From Clostridiales bacterium (GTDB lineage: Bacteria; Bacillota; Clostridia; Saccharofermentanales; Saccharofermentanaceae): a DNA stretch of 51,755 nucleotides. The DNA lies in contig JAFZWA010000020.1 in NCBI GenBank assembly GCA_017617525.1, positions 1 to 51,755 on the forward strand. Reading direction: 5' to 3'. The notes under the pieces were generated by a model. The model ran no database searches. It was not told where the DNA came from and saw nothing but the letters and a program-made list of their open reading frames with translations. Positions 1-6,883 of this stretch are shown here, one piece after another (positions within the stretch are counted from its first letter, which is position 1; the number at the start of each line of letters is the position of its first letter). Both the position numbers and the translations under genes were made by a program.

Positions 1-1
1 G

Positions 2-388
2 GGCACATCCCTTCGTATCTCCCAGGTCATCTCCCTGGTACTGATCGTTCTCGGATTCCTGGTCCTTTCCCTCGCTCGTATCTACGACTGGGAAAAGAAG
101 CCGATTCCGGAAAGATTCATCAAGGCTGACGAGCAGATGCAGCGTGACGCCAAGAGAAGAAGAGAAGAGAAGCTCCGTCGTTACGAGCAGGACGATGATG
201 ATGAGGATGATGAGGACAGAGTCGAGAGACTTGCCAAGTCTTCCTTTAAGATCAAGGACGAAGACGAAGAGTCTGATGAGGACGAAGAGTCCGATGACGA
301 AGACGCCGACGAAGATGCTGATGAAGCAGATGAGTCCGAAGATGAGGATTCCGAAGAAGAGTCTGACGAACAGGACGAAGAAAAGTAA
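2..388 (+). CDS. lgt: Prolipoprotein diacylglyceryl transferase, C-terminal part
   Basis: This gene is cut by the window edge; 128 codons are visible. The visible part begins with the hydrophobic last membrane helix, where the LRISQVISL segment matches the conserved LR-SQ-x-SL end of Lgt, the membrane enzyme that moves diacylglycerol from phosphatidylglycerol to the lipobox cysteine of prelipoproteins. After a short basic stretch the protein runs into about 70 residues made almost only of Asp, Glu and Ser, ending at a TAA. Such a tail is not part of the core Lgt fold and would lie in the cytoplasm. rodA starts 9 bases downstream, so the two are probably co-transcribed. The identification rests on a short segment only. 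Confidence 0.72.
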   Translation, partial: GTSLRISQVISLVLIVLGFLVLSLARIYDWEKKPIPERFIKADEQMQRDAKRRREEKLRRYEQDDDDEDDEDRVERLAKSSFKIKDEDEESDEDEESDDEDADEDADEADESEDEDSEEESDEQDEEK

Positions 389-397
389 GAGGCTTCA

Positions 398-1525
398 ATG
401 GGTCAGGGAAAATCCGGCATTGAATTTCTGAAGAATAATTCACTTCGTACGGTGGATTTCTGGCTGATCATACCGATCCTGTCCATTACCACCATAGGCC
501 TTTACGTCTTAAATCTGGTGCTTTCCCAGGGATATGAAGGCTATCCCATGATCTTTTATAAACAGGTGATCGCTGCCGTTATCGGTATATTCATCGCTTT
601 TCTGATCTGCCTTCTCGATACGCAGTTCATGAAACTCATCGGATGGATCCTTTACGGAACTTCCCTTTTGCTCCTTGTATGGGTCATCATCGACGGCTTT
701 ACCCTCGCGGATAAGTGGGGCGCCGACGCCTGGATGCAGCTTCCGTTCTTAGGTACTTTCCAACCATCCGAGCTGACCAAGATCGGACTTGTTATCGTTA
801 CTTCCTATATCCTTGAGGATATGGGTACAAAGACGATATCCATGGTCCGCGGCTGGGTGTATCTCGCGATCATCTACGGTATCCCGCTGCTCCTTATCAT
901 GAAACAGCCGGACTTCGGTACCGCGATGGTTATCATTTTCTCATTCGTATGCATGCTCTTTATCTGGAACCTCAAGTACAGATACTTCCTGCTCGCGATC
1001 TCCGGCCTCATCGTCGTAGTCATCCCGCTGGTATGGAACTTCTACCTCGAGCCTTTCCAGAAGAAGAGGATCCTGTCATTGATCTTCGAAGGCTCCGACC
1101 CGGTTTCCGAGTGGAACCTCGTCCAGTCGAAAGAAGCGATCGCTTCGGGCGGCCTTACCGGTAACCACACGGGCGTTCTTGTAAAGGTTCCCGTTAAAGA
1201 ATCCGACTTTATCTATTCGGCGGTATCCGAACGTATGGGATTTATCGGCACAACGGCGATCTTGGTCCTCGCGTTCTTCTTCCTGGTCCGCTGCCTTTAT
1301 GTCGCGTCTAAGTCCTCGCGAAAAGCATACTCATACATTATCGTAGGTCTTACGGGCTCCTACGCGTTCCACTTTATCGAAAACATGGGCATGTGCGTCG
1401 GCCTTCTGCCGATCACGGGTATCCCGCTTCCTTTCGTCAGCATGGGAGGTACCGCGATGATGGTTAACTTCATATCGCTAGGGTTCATATTGAACATATC
1501 CATGGATCGAAAACCGTCTTCATAG
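398..1525 (+). CDS. rodA: RodA/FtsW-family (SEDS) peptidoglycan glycosyltransferase, RodA type
   Basis: A 375-residue polytopic membrane protein of about ten helices. The sequence shows the SEDS signatures QPDFGTAMV (around residue 169) and, near the C-terminus, LLPITGIPLPFVSMGGT, where RodA proteins carry P-TGIPLPF-S-GG. SEDS proteins polymerise lipid II glycan strands together with a class B PBP; the RodA branch serves side-wall elongation. The GIPLPF form (FtsW has GITLPF, as in the paralogue at 9866) supports RodA. It starts at ATG after a TAAGAGG ribosome site and directly follows lgt. A strong terminator closes the unit downstream. SpoVE is a less likely alternative because the gene lies outside the mur cluster. 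Confidence 0.88.
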   Translation: MGQGKSGIEFLKNNSLRTVDFWLIIPILSITTIGLYVLNLVLSQGYEGYPMIFYKQVIAAVIGIFIAFLICLLDTQFMKLIGWILYGTSLLLLVWVIIDGFTLADKWGADAWMQLPFLGTFQPSELTKIGLVIVTSYILEDMGTKTISMVRGWVYLAIIYGIPLLLIMKQPDFGTAMVIIFSFVCMLFIWNLKYRYFLLAISGLIVVVIPLVWNFYLEPFQKKRILSLIFEGSDPVSEWNLVQSKEAIASGGLTGNHTGVLVKVPVKESDFIYSAVSERMGFIGTTAILVLAFFFLVRCLYVASKSSRKAYSYIIVGLTGSYAFHFIENMGMCVGLLPITGIPLPFVSMGGTAMMVNFISLGFILNISMDRKPSS

Positions 1526-1609
1526 CGGCGGGCGCCAGGCAGGAACGCCGCCTGGTATATAACTGCTGCCATCCGGCGGGCAAGACCGCGCAAAAATCAA
1601 GATTGACGA

Positions 1610-1640
1610 GCCGTCTCATTTCAAATGAGGCGGCTTTTTT
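1610..1640 (+). terminator. Rho-independent terminator after rodA
   Basis: A stem GCCGTCTCAT / ATGAGGCGGC (one mismatch) with a short TTCAA-type loop is followed by six T. It ends the lgt-rodA transcript and isolates the repeat region downstream. Confidence 0.88.
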
Positions 1641-1700
1641 GTTTCCTTTTTCTATATGTTTGCGTGCGAGATCCCGCCGCGGCGGCGCACCAGGAGAGAA

Positions 1701-1822
1701 GTCCCTGAAAGTGTCCCTCTAGAAACGTTTTACAGGGACGTTTACAGGGACGAGTATGGTCAAAAAAGCAAAATCCCTGTAAAAGTCCCTGTAGGCACCA
1801 TTTACAGGGACACTTACAGGGA
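1701..1822. repeat. Two imperfect palindromic hairpin units with TCCCTG cores
   Basis: Two hairpin units lie at 1701-1752 and 1774-1822. Each arm holds two copies of a TCCCTG-type hexamer set 12 bp apart, and the other arm holds the reverse complements (CAGGGA). In the second unit the arms TCCCTGTAAAAGTCCCTGTA and TACAGGGACACTTACAGGGA match at 18 of 20 positions; the loop is about 9 bases. The second unit is followed by a short T run. The units are the same design as the four-copy array just downstream but with CCC/GGG in place of CTC/GAG. No coding potential is apparent. Confidence 0.85.
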
Positions 1823-1856
1823 CTTTTTGCCAAGAAAGACACCGGAAATGAGAAAT

Positions 1857-2087
1857 CCTCTGAAATAGTCTCTGCAGAGGTGTTTTTAGAGACGAAAACA
1901 GAGGAAAACGGCGAAATCCTCTGAAACAGTCTCTGCAGAGGTGCTTTTAGAGACGAAAACAGAGGAAAATGGCGAAATCCTCTGAAACAGTCTCTGCAGA
2001 GGTGTTTTTAGAGACGAAAACAGAGGAAAATGGCGAAATCCTCTGAAATAGTCTCTGTGAAGGCTGTTTTAGAGACACTTTCAGAGG
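1857..2087. repeat. Four tandem 61-bp hairpin repeats (CCTCTG...CAGAGG)
   Basis: Four units start at 1857, 1918, 1979 and 2040, exactly 61 bp apart; each palindromic block is 48 bp and the spacers are 13 bp (for example AAAACGGCGAAAT). Each unit reads CCTCTG, 6 bp, TCTCTG, loop, TAGAGAC, then CAGAGG, so hexamers repeat at 12-bp steps within an arm and are mirrored in the other arm. In the first three units a further palindrome (CTCTGCAGAG) sits in the centre. The last unit has the best-matched arms, CCTCTGAAATAGTCTCT against AGAGACACTTTCAGAGG. No gene is seen in 1641-2357. Confidence 0.9.
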
Positions 2088-2119
2088 ATTATCCGCGCAG
2101 GAAGATCCAAAGTTGAGCG

Positions 2120-2206
2120 AAGGGGGAGCGGCGGCGTTGGACGGTCGAGCGGCTCCCTTGATAAAGAAGTGGGTAAAACGAACAAAACGAGCGTTTGTTC
2201 GTTTTT
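2120..2206. other. Two further hairpins between the repeat array and the mraZ promoter
   Basis: A stem-loop AAGGGGGAGC ... GCTCCCTT spans 2120-2159. A second, perfect 12-bp inverted repeat AAAACGAACAAA / TTTGTTCGTTTT with a 7-base loop spans 2175-2205 and has A and T runs on its two sides, so it could terminate transcription in both directions. They would insulate the dcw promoter from upstream transcription. Function is inferred. Confidence 0.6.
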
Positions 2207-2252
2207 GACCTATAAAATCCCGATTATCCCCATTTTTCTAGTTGAAACAGTA

Positions 2253-2281
2253 TTGAAATGTAAACGTTATTTTATTACAAT
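2253..2281 (+). promoter_or_regulatory. Sigma-A-type promoter of the dcw cluster
   Basis: TTGAAA (2253-2258), a 17-bp spacer and TACAAT (2276-2281). Transcription would start near 2288, at the first of the GTGG operator repeats, leaving a leader of about 70 bases before mraZ. Confidence 0.75.
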
Positions 2282-2288
2282 GACTACA

Positions 2289-2338
2289 AAAGTGGTGGAA
2301 AGTGGTGGAAATGATACTGTTTGTGGAGAACAGTGGTG
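2289..2338 (+). promoter_or_regulatory. Probable MraZ operator: GTGG repeats in 10-bp phase
   Basis: Two perfect direct repeats AAAGTGGTGG (2289-2298, 2299-2308) are followed in the same 10-bp phase by a degenerate unit and then GTGGAG and GTGGTG units at about 2323 and 2333. MraZ of other bacteria is known to bind short direct repeats (TGGGN in E. coli, AAAGTG-type in mollicutes) upstream of its own gene. Here the boxes lie at and just after the predicted start site, which fits autorepression. Confidence 0.75.
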
Positions 2339-2357
2339 ATTTTCACAAAGGAGAACA

Positions 2358-2792
2358 ATGGCTCGATTCATCAACAAAATGGACGCCAAAGGCAGGATCT
2401 TCATCCCGGCAAAAGTCAGGGATCAGATCGGCTCGCCCATGTTTGTCACTTTGAACCAGGACCAGGGTTACCTTAGCGTTTACTCTAAGCCGCGCTTTGA
2501 GGAGATCGTCGATCAGTTCAGTAAGATCCCGATGACCAACGCGAAGATCCGCCACGCAAGAAGACAACTTATCGGTGAGGCACTTGAATGCGAACTGGAT
2601 GGCCAGGGTCGTATTTCTGTCAGTTCCGAGCTTTGGAAGAGGATCGGAGCGGAGCCTTCGGATGAGATCTGCATCTATCAGATGGGAAGAGATGCGCTTG
2701 AGCTCTGTACGAAGAAGTACTACGACGAACTGAATGAGTCGCAGGAGCAGGAGAGCATCGATCTGGACGGCTATGAGATCACAGGACTGTAA
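2358..2792 (+). CDS. mraZ: MraZ transcriptional regulator of the dcw cluster
   Basis: A 144-residue protein, the usual MraZ size, with the two AbrB-like SpoVT half-domains. The first runs from the N-terminus (KMDAKGRIFIPAKVRDQIG) and the second from about residue 78 (ECELDGQGRISVSSELWKR); both keep the D-x-x-GR-[IF] signature. MraZ forms a ring and represses the division and wall cluster that it heads. It starts at ATG after AAAGGAGAAC. rsmH begins inside its 3' end, so translation is coupled. The GTGG boxes at 2289-2338 are its likely operator. Confidence 0.95.
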   Translation: MARFINKMDAKGRIFIPAKVRDQIGSPMFVTLNQDQGYLSVYSKPRFEEIVDQFSKIPMTNAKIRHARRQLIGEALECELDGQGRISVSSELWKRIGAEPSDEICIYQMGRDALELCTKKYYDELNESQEQESIDLDGYEITGL

Positions 2793-3750
2793 TTTCCATC
2801 ACGTACCGGTCCTTTTCGAGGAGTGCATGGAAGGCCTGTCGATCAAAAAAGACGGGATCTACGTTGACTGTACGGCCGGTGGCGGCGGACACAGCTCGGG
2901 GATCGTCGAGAGATTGGGCGATAACGGAAAGCTCATCTCGCTGGATAAAGATGATGAAGCACTGGCTGCTTGTGAGAAAAGAAGAGAGCAGCTGGACGCT
3001 GAGAATAAATGGGTACTCGTAAAGACCGATTTTTCAAGGATCGGAGAAGTGCTCGAAGAGTTGAACATTGAAAAGGTAGACGGGGTACTGGCAGATCTTG
3101 GCGTATCCTCGCATCAGATCGACACCGACGAACGTGGCTTTTCCTACATGAAGGACGGTCCGCTGGACATGCGTATGAACCGGCAACAGGAGCTTTCCGC
3201 GGAGGTCGTGGTCAATACTTATTCCGAAGCGGATCTCACTAGGATCTTTCGTGAATACGGCGAGGAAAGATACGCAGGCAGGATCGCATCGGTCATCGTT
3301 GAAAAGAGATCTGATTCTCCGATCAAGACAACGACCGAGCTTGCCGAGATCATCAGAAGCGCGATGCCCCGCGCCGCAAGAAAAGAAGATCAGCATCCGG
3401 CAAGACGGTGCTTCCAGGCGATCCGAATCGAGGTCAACAATGAACTCGGATCGGTCGAAAAGCTTCTGGATACGGTTCCCGCTCTGCTGAATGCACACGG
3501 AAGGTTCGCGGTGATCTCCTTTCACTCTCTGGAGGACAGACTGGTGAAGGAAGCTTTCCGCAAACTCGAAAACCCGTGCACATGCCCGAGAGAGTTTCCG
3601 GTATGCGTTTGCGGGAAGAAGCCGATGGGGAAACAGATCCATAGCAAACCCATCGTCGCTTCGAAAAAAGAAGCTATGGAGAATAAACGCTCGGGCTGCG
3701 CAAAGCTTCGAGTGTTCGAAAGGAATGAAGAGGTATGGCACAGGCAGTAA
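2773..3750 (+). CDS. rsmH: 16S rRNA (cytosine-1402-N4)-methyltransferase RsmH
   Basis: The SAM-dependent enzyme (MraW) that N4-methylates C1402 in the 16S rRNA decoding centre. The sequence shows HHVPVLFEE near the start, the SAM-binding VDCTAGGGGHS, the LADLGVSSHQ-D motif, FSYMKDGPLDMRM and the ISFHSLEDR motif near the C-terminus, all RsmH hallmarks. I chose ATG 2773 because it places HHVPV about ten residues in, as in relatives; an upstream in-frame ATG at 2734 would add 13 uncharacteristic residues. The start overlaps mraZ by 20 bases and the stop overlaps ftsL by 16, so this is a tightly coupled operon. At 325 residues the length is normal. Confidence 0.95.
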   Translation: MRSQDCNFHHVPVLFEECMEGLSIKKDGIYVDCTAGGGGHSSGIVERLGDNGKLISLDKDDEALAACEKRREQLDAENKWVLVKTDFSRIGEVLEELNIEKVDGVLADLGVSSHQIDTDERGFSYMKDGPLDMRMNRQQELSAEVVVNTYSEADLTRIFREYGEERYAGRIASVIVEKRSDSPIKTTTELAEIIRSAMPRAARKEDQHPARRCFQAIRIEVNNELGSVEKLLDTVPALLNAHGRFAVISFHSLEDRLVKEAFRKLENPCTCPREFPVCVCGKKPMGKQIHSKPIVASKKEAMENKRSGCAKLRVFERNEEVWHRQ

Positions 3751-4382
3751 AAGTATCGAAAAAAGAGACATATGATGCTTTGTTGAAAAGTACAGGCACC
3801 GACTATTCGGTCGGCCTGAATTTCCTTGCCTTCGACGACGGTGAAGCCGAGCGCTACATGAGCGCGCTGGAAGCAACCGGTGCCATTGCCCCCGTAAATA
3901 CGGAAGCCAGAAAGAAAAAGATCCGCGCGCAGAACAAGCGTGCCGTGGAAACAGCTTACGGCAATTACCGCAAGAAGACAGTTTCCATGACTTTAAAGCG
4001 CTTTCGCGACTTTATTTTGTTCTCTCTGGCCGTAGCGTTTGTCACTGCCTTGTTCGGTCTGCTGGTGTATAATGAAGCACAGATCGCATCGATGAACTTT
4101 GCGAATAATAAAAAAGAGCGCCAGATCAATAAGATGCGCCAGGAAACAAGCCAGCTCCGTGAGACACTTTTCGTCTCTGCCGACCTCGAATCGGTAAAGA
4201 AAATCGCGAGCATGCACCTGGGCATGGTGGAACCGAATGACAAGCAGATCGTTAATGTTGTTGTTCCTCAGAAGGATCACATGACGACAAGCCGTTCCTA
4301 CAATTCTGTCGGTCTGACGGAAGACATCGTTGCGGAGGCAAAGCGCAACCTGGCGAATTATTATTCCGATGAGGATGCGTAA
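3735..4382 (+). CDS. ftsL: FtsL-like cell division protein
   Basis: A 215-residue bitopic protein in the standard ftsL position between rsmH and the division PBP. It has about 90 cytoplasmic residues (basic, with a KKKIRAQNKR stretch), one membrane helix at about residues 91-112, then a short extracytoplasmic coiled coil (NKKERQINKMRQETSQLRETL). It ends with the ASMHLGMVEPNDKQIV block, which resembles the conserved FtsL/DivIC A-x-x-LGM-x-P segment. FtsL bridges FtsQ/DivIC and the FtsW-PBP synthase. The N-terminal extension is longer than in classical FtsL (100-120 residues). Identification is by position, architecture and the LGM motif rather than strong identity. Confidence 0.82.
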   Translation: MAQAVKVSKKETYDALLKSTGTDYSVGLNFLAFDDGEAERYMSALEATGAIAPVNTEARKKKIRAQNKRAVETAYGNYRKKTVSMTLKRFRDFILFSLAVAFVTALFGLLVYNEAQIASMNFANNKKERQINKMRQETSQLRETLFVSADLESVKKIASMHLGMVEPNDKQIVNVVVPQKDHMTTSRSYNSVGLTEDIVAEAKRNLANYYSDEDA

Positions 4383-4412
4383 TGCTCGGATGGGAAAGGA
4401 ACAGGGACGATC

Positions 4413-6872
4413 ATGTCTCAAAACGAACGTAAAGATAATACGCATGTAAACGACGAGACCAATACGGCCCGTTTCCGCATCGGCGGAAGGATCGTACTGG
4501 TCACTGTCTTTCTTGCGTTGTCTCTTTTCATGGGATATCTGATCAAAGTCCAGTTCAAACTCCAGCACGACCAGTACGAAGAATATTCCTACAAAGCTTC
4601 CCAGATGCACTGGCAGCGCATAAAAGACGTACCGAACCGAGGCGATATCCTCGATCGAAACGGCAATATCCTCGCAAGTACAACGTACGAATACACGATC
4701 GGTATCACGCCTTCTGACGTTATGAAGTCTCAGGAGAATCGAAAAGAACCGCTCAGCAAGCAGGATATCGCCGATTCTTTTGCCGAGCTGATCGGCGCGG
4801 ACGCAAATAAGATGGTCGAATGGCTCGGAGAAGAAGATACTCCGTACGTTCAGGTCAAGAAGAAGGTCAACTACGAGCAGATGAAGGATCTGCAGGCTTA
4901 CCTTTCCGAGCACAATATCGGCGGCGTTAAGATCGACGCCGTGCCGAAGCGTTACTATAACTACGGTTCTTTGGCCGCTCAGGTCATCGGCTTTGCCGAC
5001 CAGAGCGACAACTCCCTCATCGGTCAGTACGGTATCGAGGCGTACTACAACTCCTACCTGACCGGTACCGAGGGCTATACCTACGCGGAAGTAGATAACT
5101 ACAACCAGAGTGCGCTTCCTTATTCCGCGCCGACGAGTATCCAGGCGCAGGATGGCTATAACGTTCAGCTGACACTCGACATGAATATCCAGAGGATCTG
5201 TGAAAACGCCTGCCGCGACGCGTATAACGAATACCAGCCGCGTGAGGGCGTTACCTGCATCGTTATGGATCCTTATACCGCCGAGATCCTGGGAATGGTC
5301 TCCATGCCGGACTTTGACCTGAATACCCCTCGCGATATTCCTTACGGCGTAAGCGAAAAGTCATGGTCGGACATGAGTTCCGAAGATCAGGCGGAGTACC
5401 TGATGAGAAACGCCTGGAGAAACCGCTGTATCTCCGATACCTACGAGCCGGGTTCCACCATGAAGGCCGTAACCACGGCGATCGCGCTTGAGGAAGGACT
5501 CACCTACGAGGACGAGATCTTCAGCGACGCTCCGATCGAGATCACCACGGTCGACACGATCCGCTGCTGGAGAGAAAAGACAGACGGTAACCACGGTGAT
5601 GAAACGCTGAGAGAAGCCTTCGAAAGATCCTGTAACCCGATCTTCGTTCGTCTGGCACAGCGTATCGGTATCGAAAAGTACTACGATTATATCCACAACT
5701 GCGGATTCTACGATGTCACGGGCGTTGACCTTCCTGCGGAAGGAAAGGGCATCTTCCACGCAGAACCTACCGAGGTCGACCTTGCGACTCTGTCGTTCGG
5801 TGAGTCCTCGACGGTTACACCGCTGCAGCTGATCTCCGTTTATTCCGCGCTCGTTAACGGCGGCGACCTGATGCGTCCGCATATCGCATCGAGAGTCGTT
5901 GACGCGAGCGGCAACATCATCAGAGAATACGAGCCTGAAAAGGTAAGAACCATCTTCTCCTCGAAGACTTCGGCGAGAGTTAGAAACCTCCTCGAGGACG
6001 TAGTTAAAGAGGGTACAGGTTCCGCGGGTTACGTTCCGGGCTACTATGTCGCAGGTAAGACCAGTACATCCACCATCGATGTCGGTGAAGAAGCAGGTAT
6101 GCACGTTATCTCGTTCGGTTGCTACGCGCCGTCCTACGATCCGAAGATCGCGGTCCTGGTCGTTATCAACAAGCCGGAGGATAAGGACGTCGGTTCTTCC
6201 GCCGCGGCAAAAGTATCTGCCCGTATCGTTGAAGAAACACTTGAGTACATGAACGTCGACAGAAAGCTGTCGAAAGAAGAATACGAAAGAATGGGCCTCC
6301 TGTTCCACGTTCCGGATGTCACCGGCAAGACTTTCCTTTCCGCGAAAAAAGCACTGGAGGACGAAGGCTTTACTGTTCTTGACGGTACCGGCGGTTCAAT
6401 GAGCCTCGATACGATCGTCGGAACGATGTATTACGGACAGGAAGAGACGGTATACAAGAACTCAGTCATTGTGCTTTACCCGGATACGGTATCGGAAGAG
6501 GACATGAATAAGACTCCGATCCCGAACTTTACGGGAATGAATATCATCGAATGCAGGAAGATCGCCAAGCAGTACGGCCTGAACTTCGTTGTGGAGGGTA
6601 ACCTCCAGGGAACGGTAGTATCTCAGTCACCGCCGGGATCTGCGGGTGTGGCACCGGATCCTACTCCAACGCCGACACCGCCTCCTGATAATGACCCGGA
6701 TCCGAATCTGGATCCGTCGGAAGAGGGGTCTCCGACGGAAGAACCGGACGATACGACCGAAACGAACGAAGACACCGGTGAGACCGGAGAAGATGGTGAA
6801 ACATCTGAAACGGAAGCACCGCCGCCGACGGAAGTACCATACGGAACGGTCATTTATCTGAAGATGGAGTAA
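4413..6872 (+). CDS. Class B penicillin-binding protein (FtsI/SpoVD type) with PASTA domains
   Basis: An 819-residue transpeptidase anchored by one N-terminal helix (about residues 30-50). The N-terminal PBP-dimer domain starts with RIKDVPNRGDILDRNGNILA. The catalytic triad motifs are all present: S348-T-M-K351 in PGSTMK, S406-C-N408, and K549-T-S551. Two PASTA modules follow, at about 633-698 (VPDVTGKTFLSAKKALEDEG) and from about 703 (IPNFTGMNIIECRKIAKQYG). The second PASTA is split by about 60 Pro/Thr/Asp/Glu-rich residues (748-807) before its last strand VPYGTVIYL. It cross-links septal peptidoglycan with FtsW. The gene order fits FtsI (division) or SpoVD (sporulation); the sequence does not separate these, so no symbol is given. 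Confidence 0.92.
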   Translation: MSQNERKDNTHVNDETNTARFRIGGRIVLVTVFLALSLFMGYLIKVQFKLQHDQYEEYSYKASQMHWQRIKDVPNRGDILDRNGNILASTTYEYTIGITPSDVMKSQENRKEPLSKQDIADSFAELIGADANKMVEWLGEEDTPYVQVKKKVNYEQMKDLQAYLSEHNIGGVKIDAVPKRYYNYGSLAAQVIGFADQSDNSLIGQYGIEAYYNSYLTGTEGYTYAEVDNYNQSALPYSAPTSIQAQDGYNVQLTLDMNIQRICENACRDAYNEYQPREGVTCIVMDPYTAEILGMVSMPDFDLNTPRDIPYGVSEKSWSDMSSEDQAEYLMRNAWRNRCISDTYEPGSTMKAVTTAIALEEGLTYEDEIFSDAPIEITTVDTIRCWREKTDGNHGDETLREAFERSCNPIFVRLAQRIGIEKYYDYIHNCGFYDVTGVDLPAEGKGIFHAEPTEVDLATLSFGESSTVTPLQLISVYSALVNGGDLMRPHIASRVVDASGNIIREYEPEKVRTIFSSKTSARVRNLLEDVVKEGTGSAGYVPGYYVAGKTSTSTIDVGEEAGMHVISFGCYAPSYDPKIAVLVVINKPEDKDVGSSAAAKVSARIVEETLEYMNVDRKLSKEEYERMGLLFHVPDVTGKTFLSAKKALEDEGFTVLDGTGGSMSLDTIVGTMYYGQEETVYKNSVIVLYPDTVSEEDMNKTPIPNFTGMNIIECRKIAKQYGLNFVVEGNLQGTVVSQSPPGSAGVAPDPTPTPTPPPDNDPDPNLDPSEEGSPTEEPDDTTETNEDTGETGEDGETSETEAPPPTEVPYGTVIYLKME

Positions 6873-6883
6873 AGGATAGGGAC

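Noticed and set aside
1656-1868. Short open frames through the hairpin array
   Set aside because: They arise from the repeat sequence; there is no ribosome site and no homologous-looking translation.
1857-2087. CRISPR array
   Set aside because: The units are 48-bp palindromes at 61-bp spacing with nearly identical 13-bp spacers, not unique spacers between conserved repeats, and no cas genes are present.
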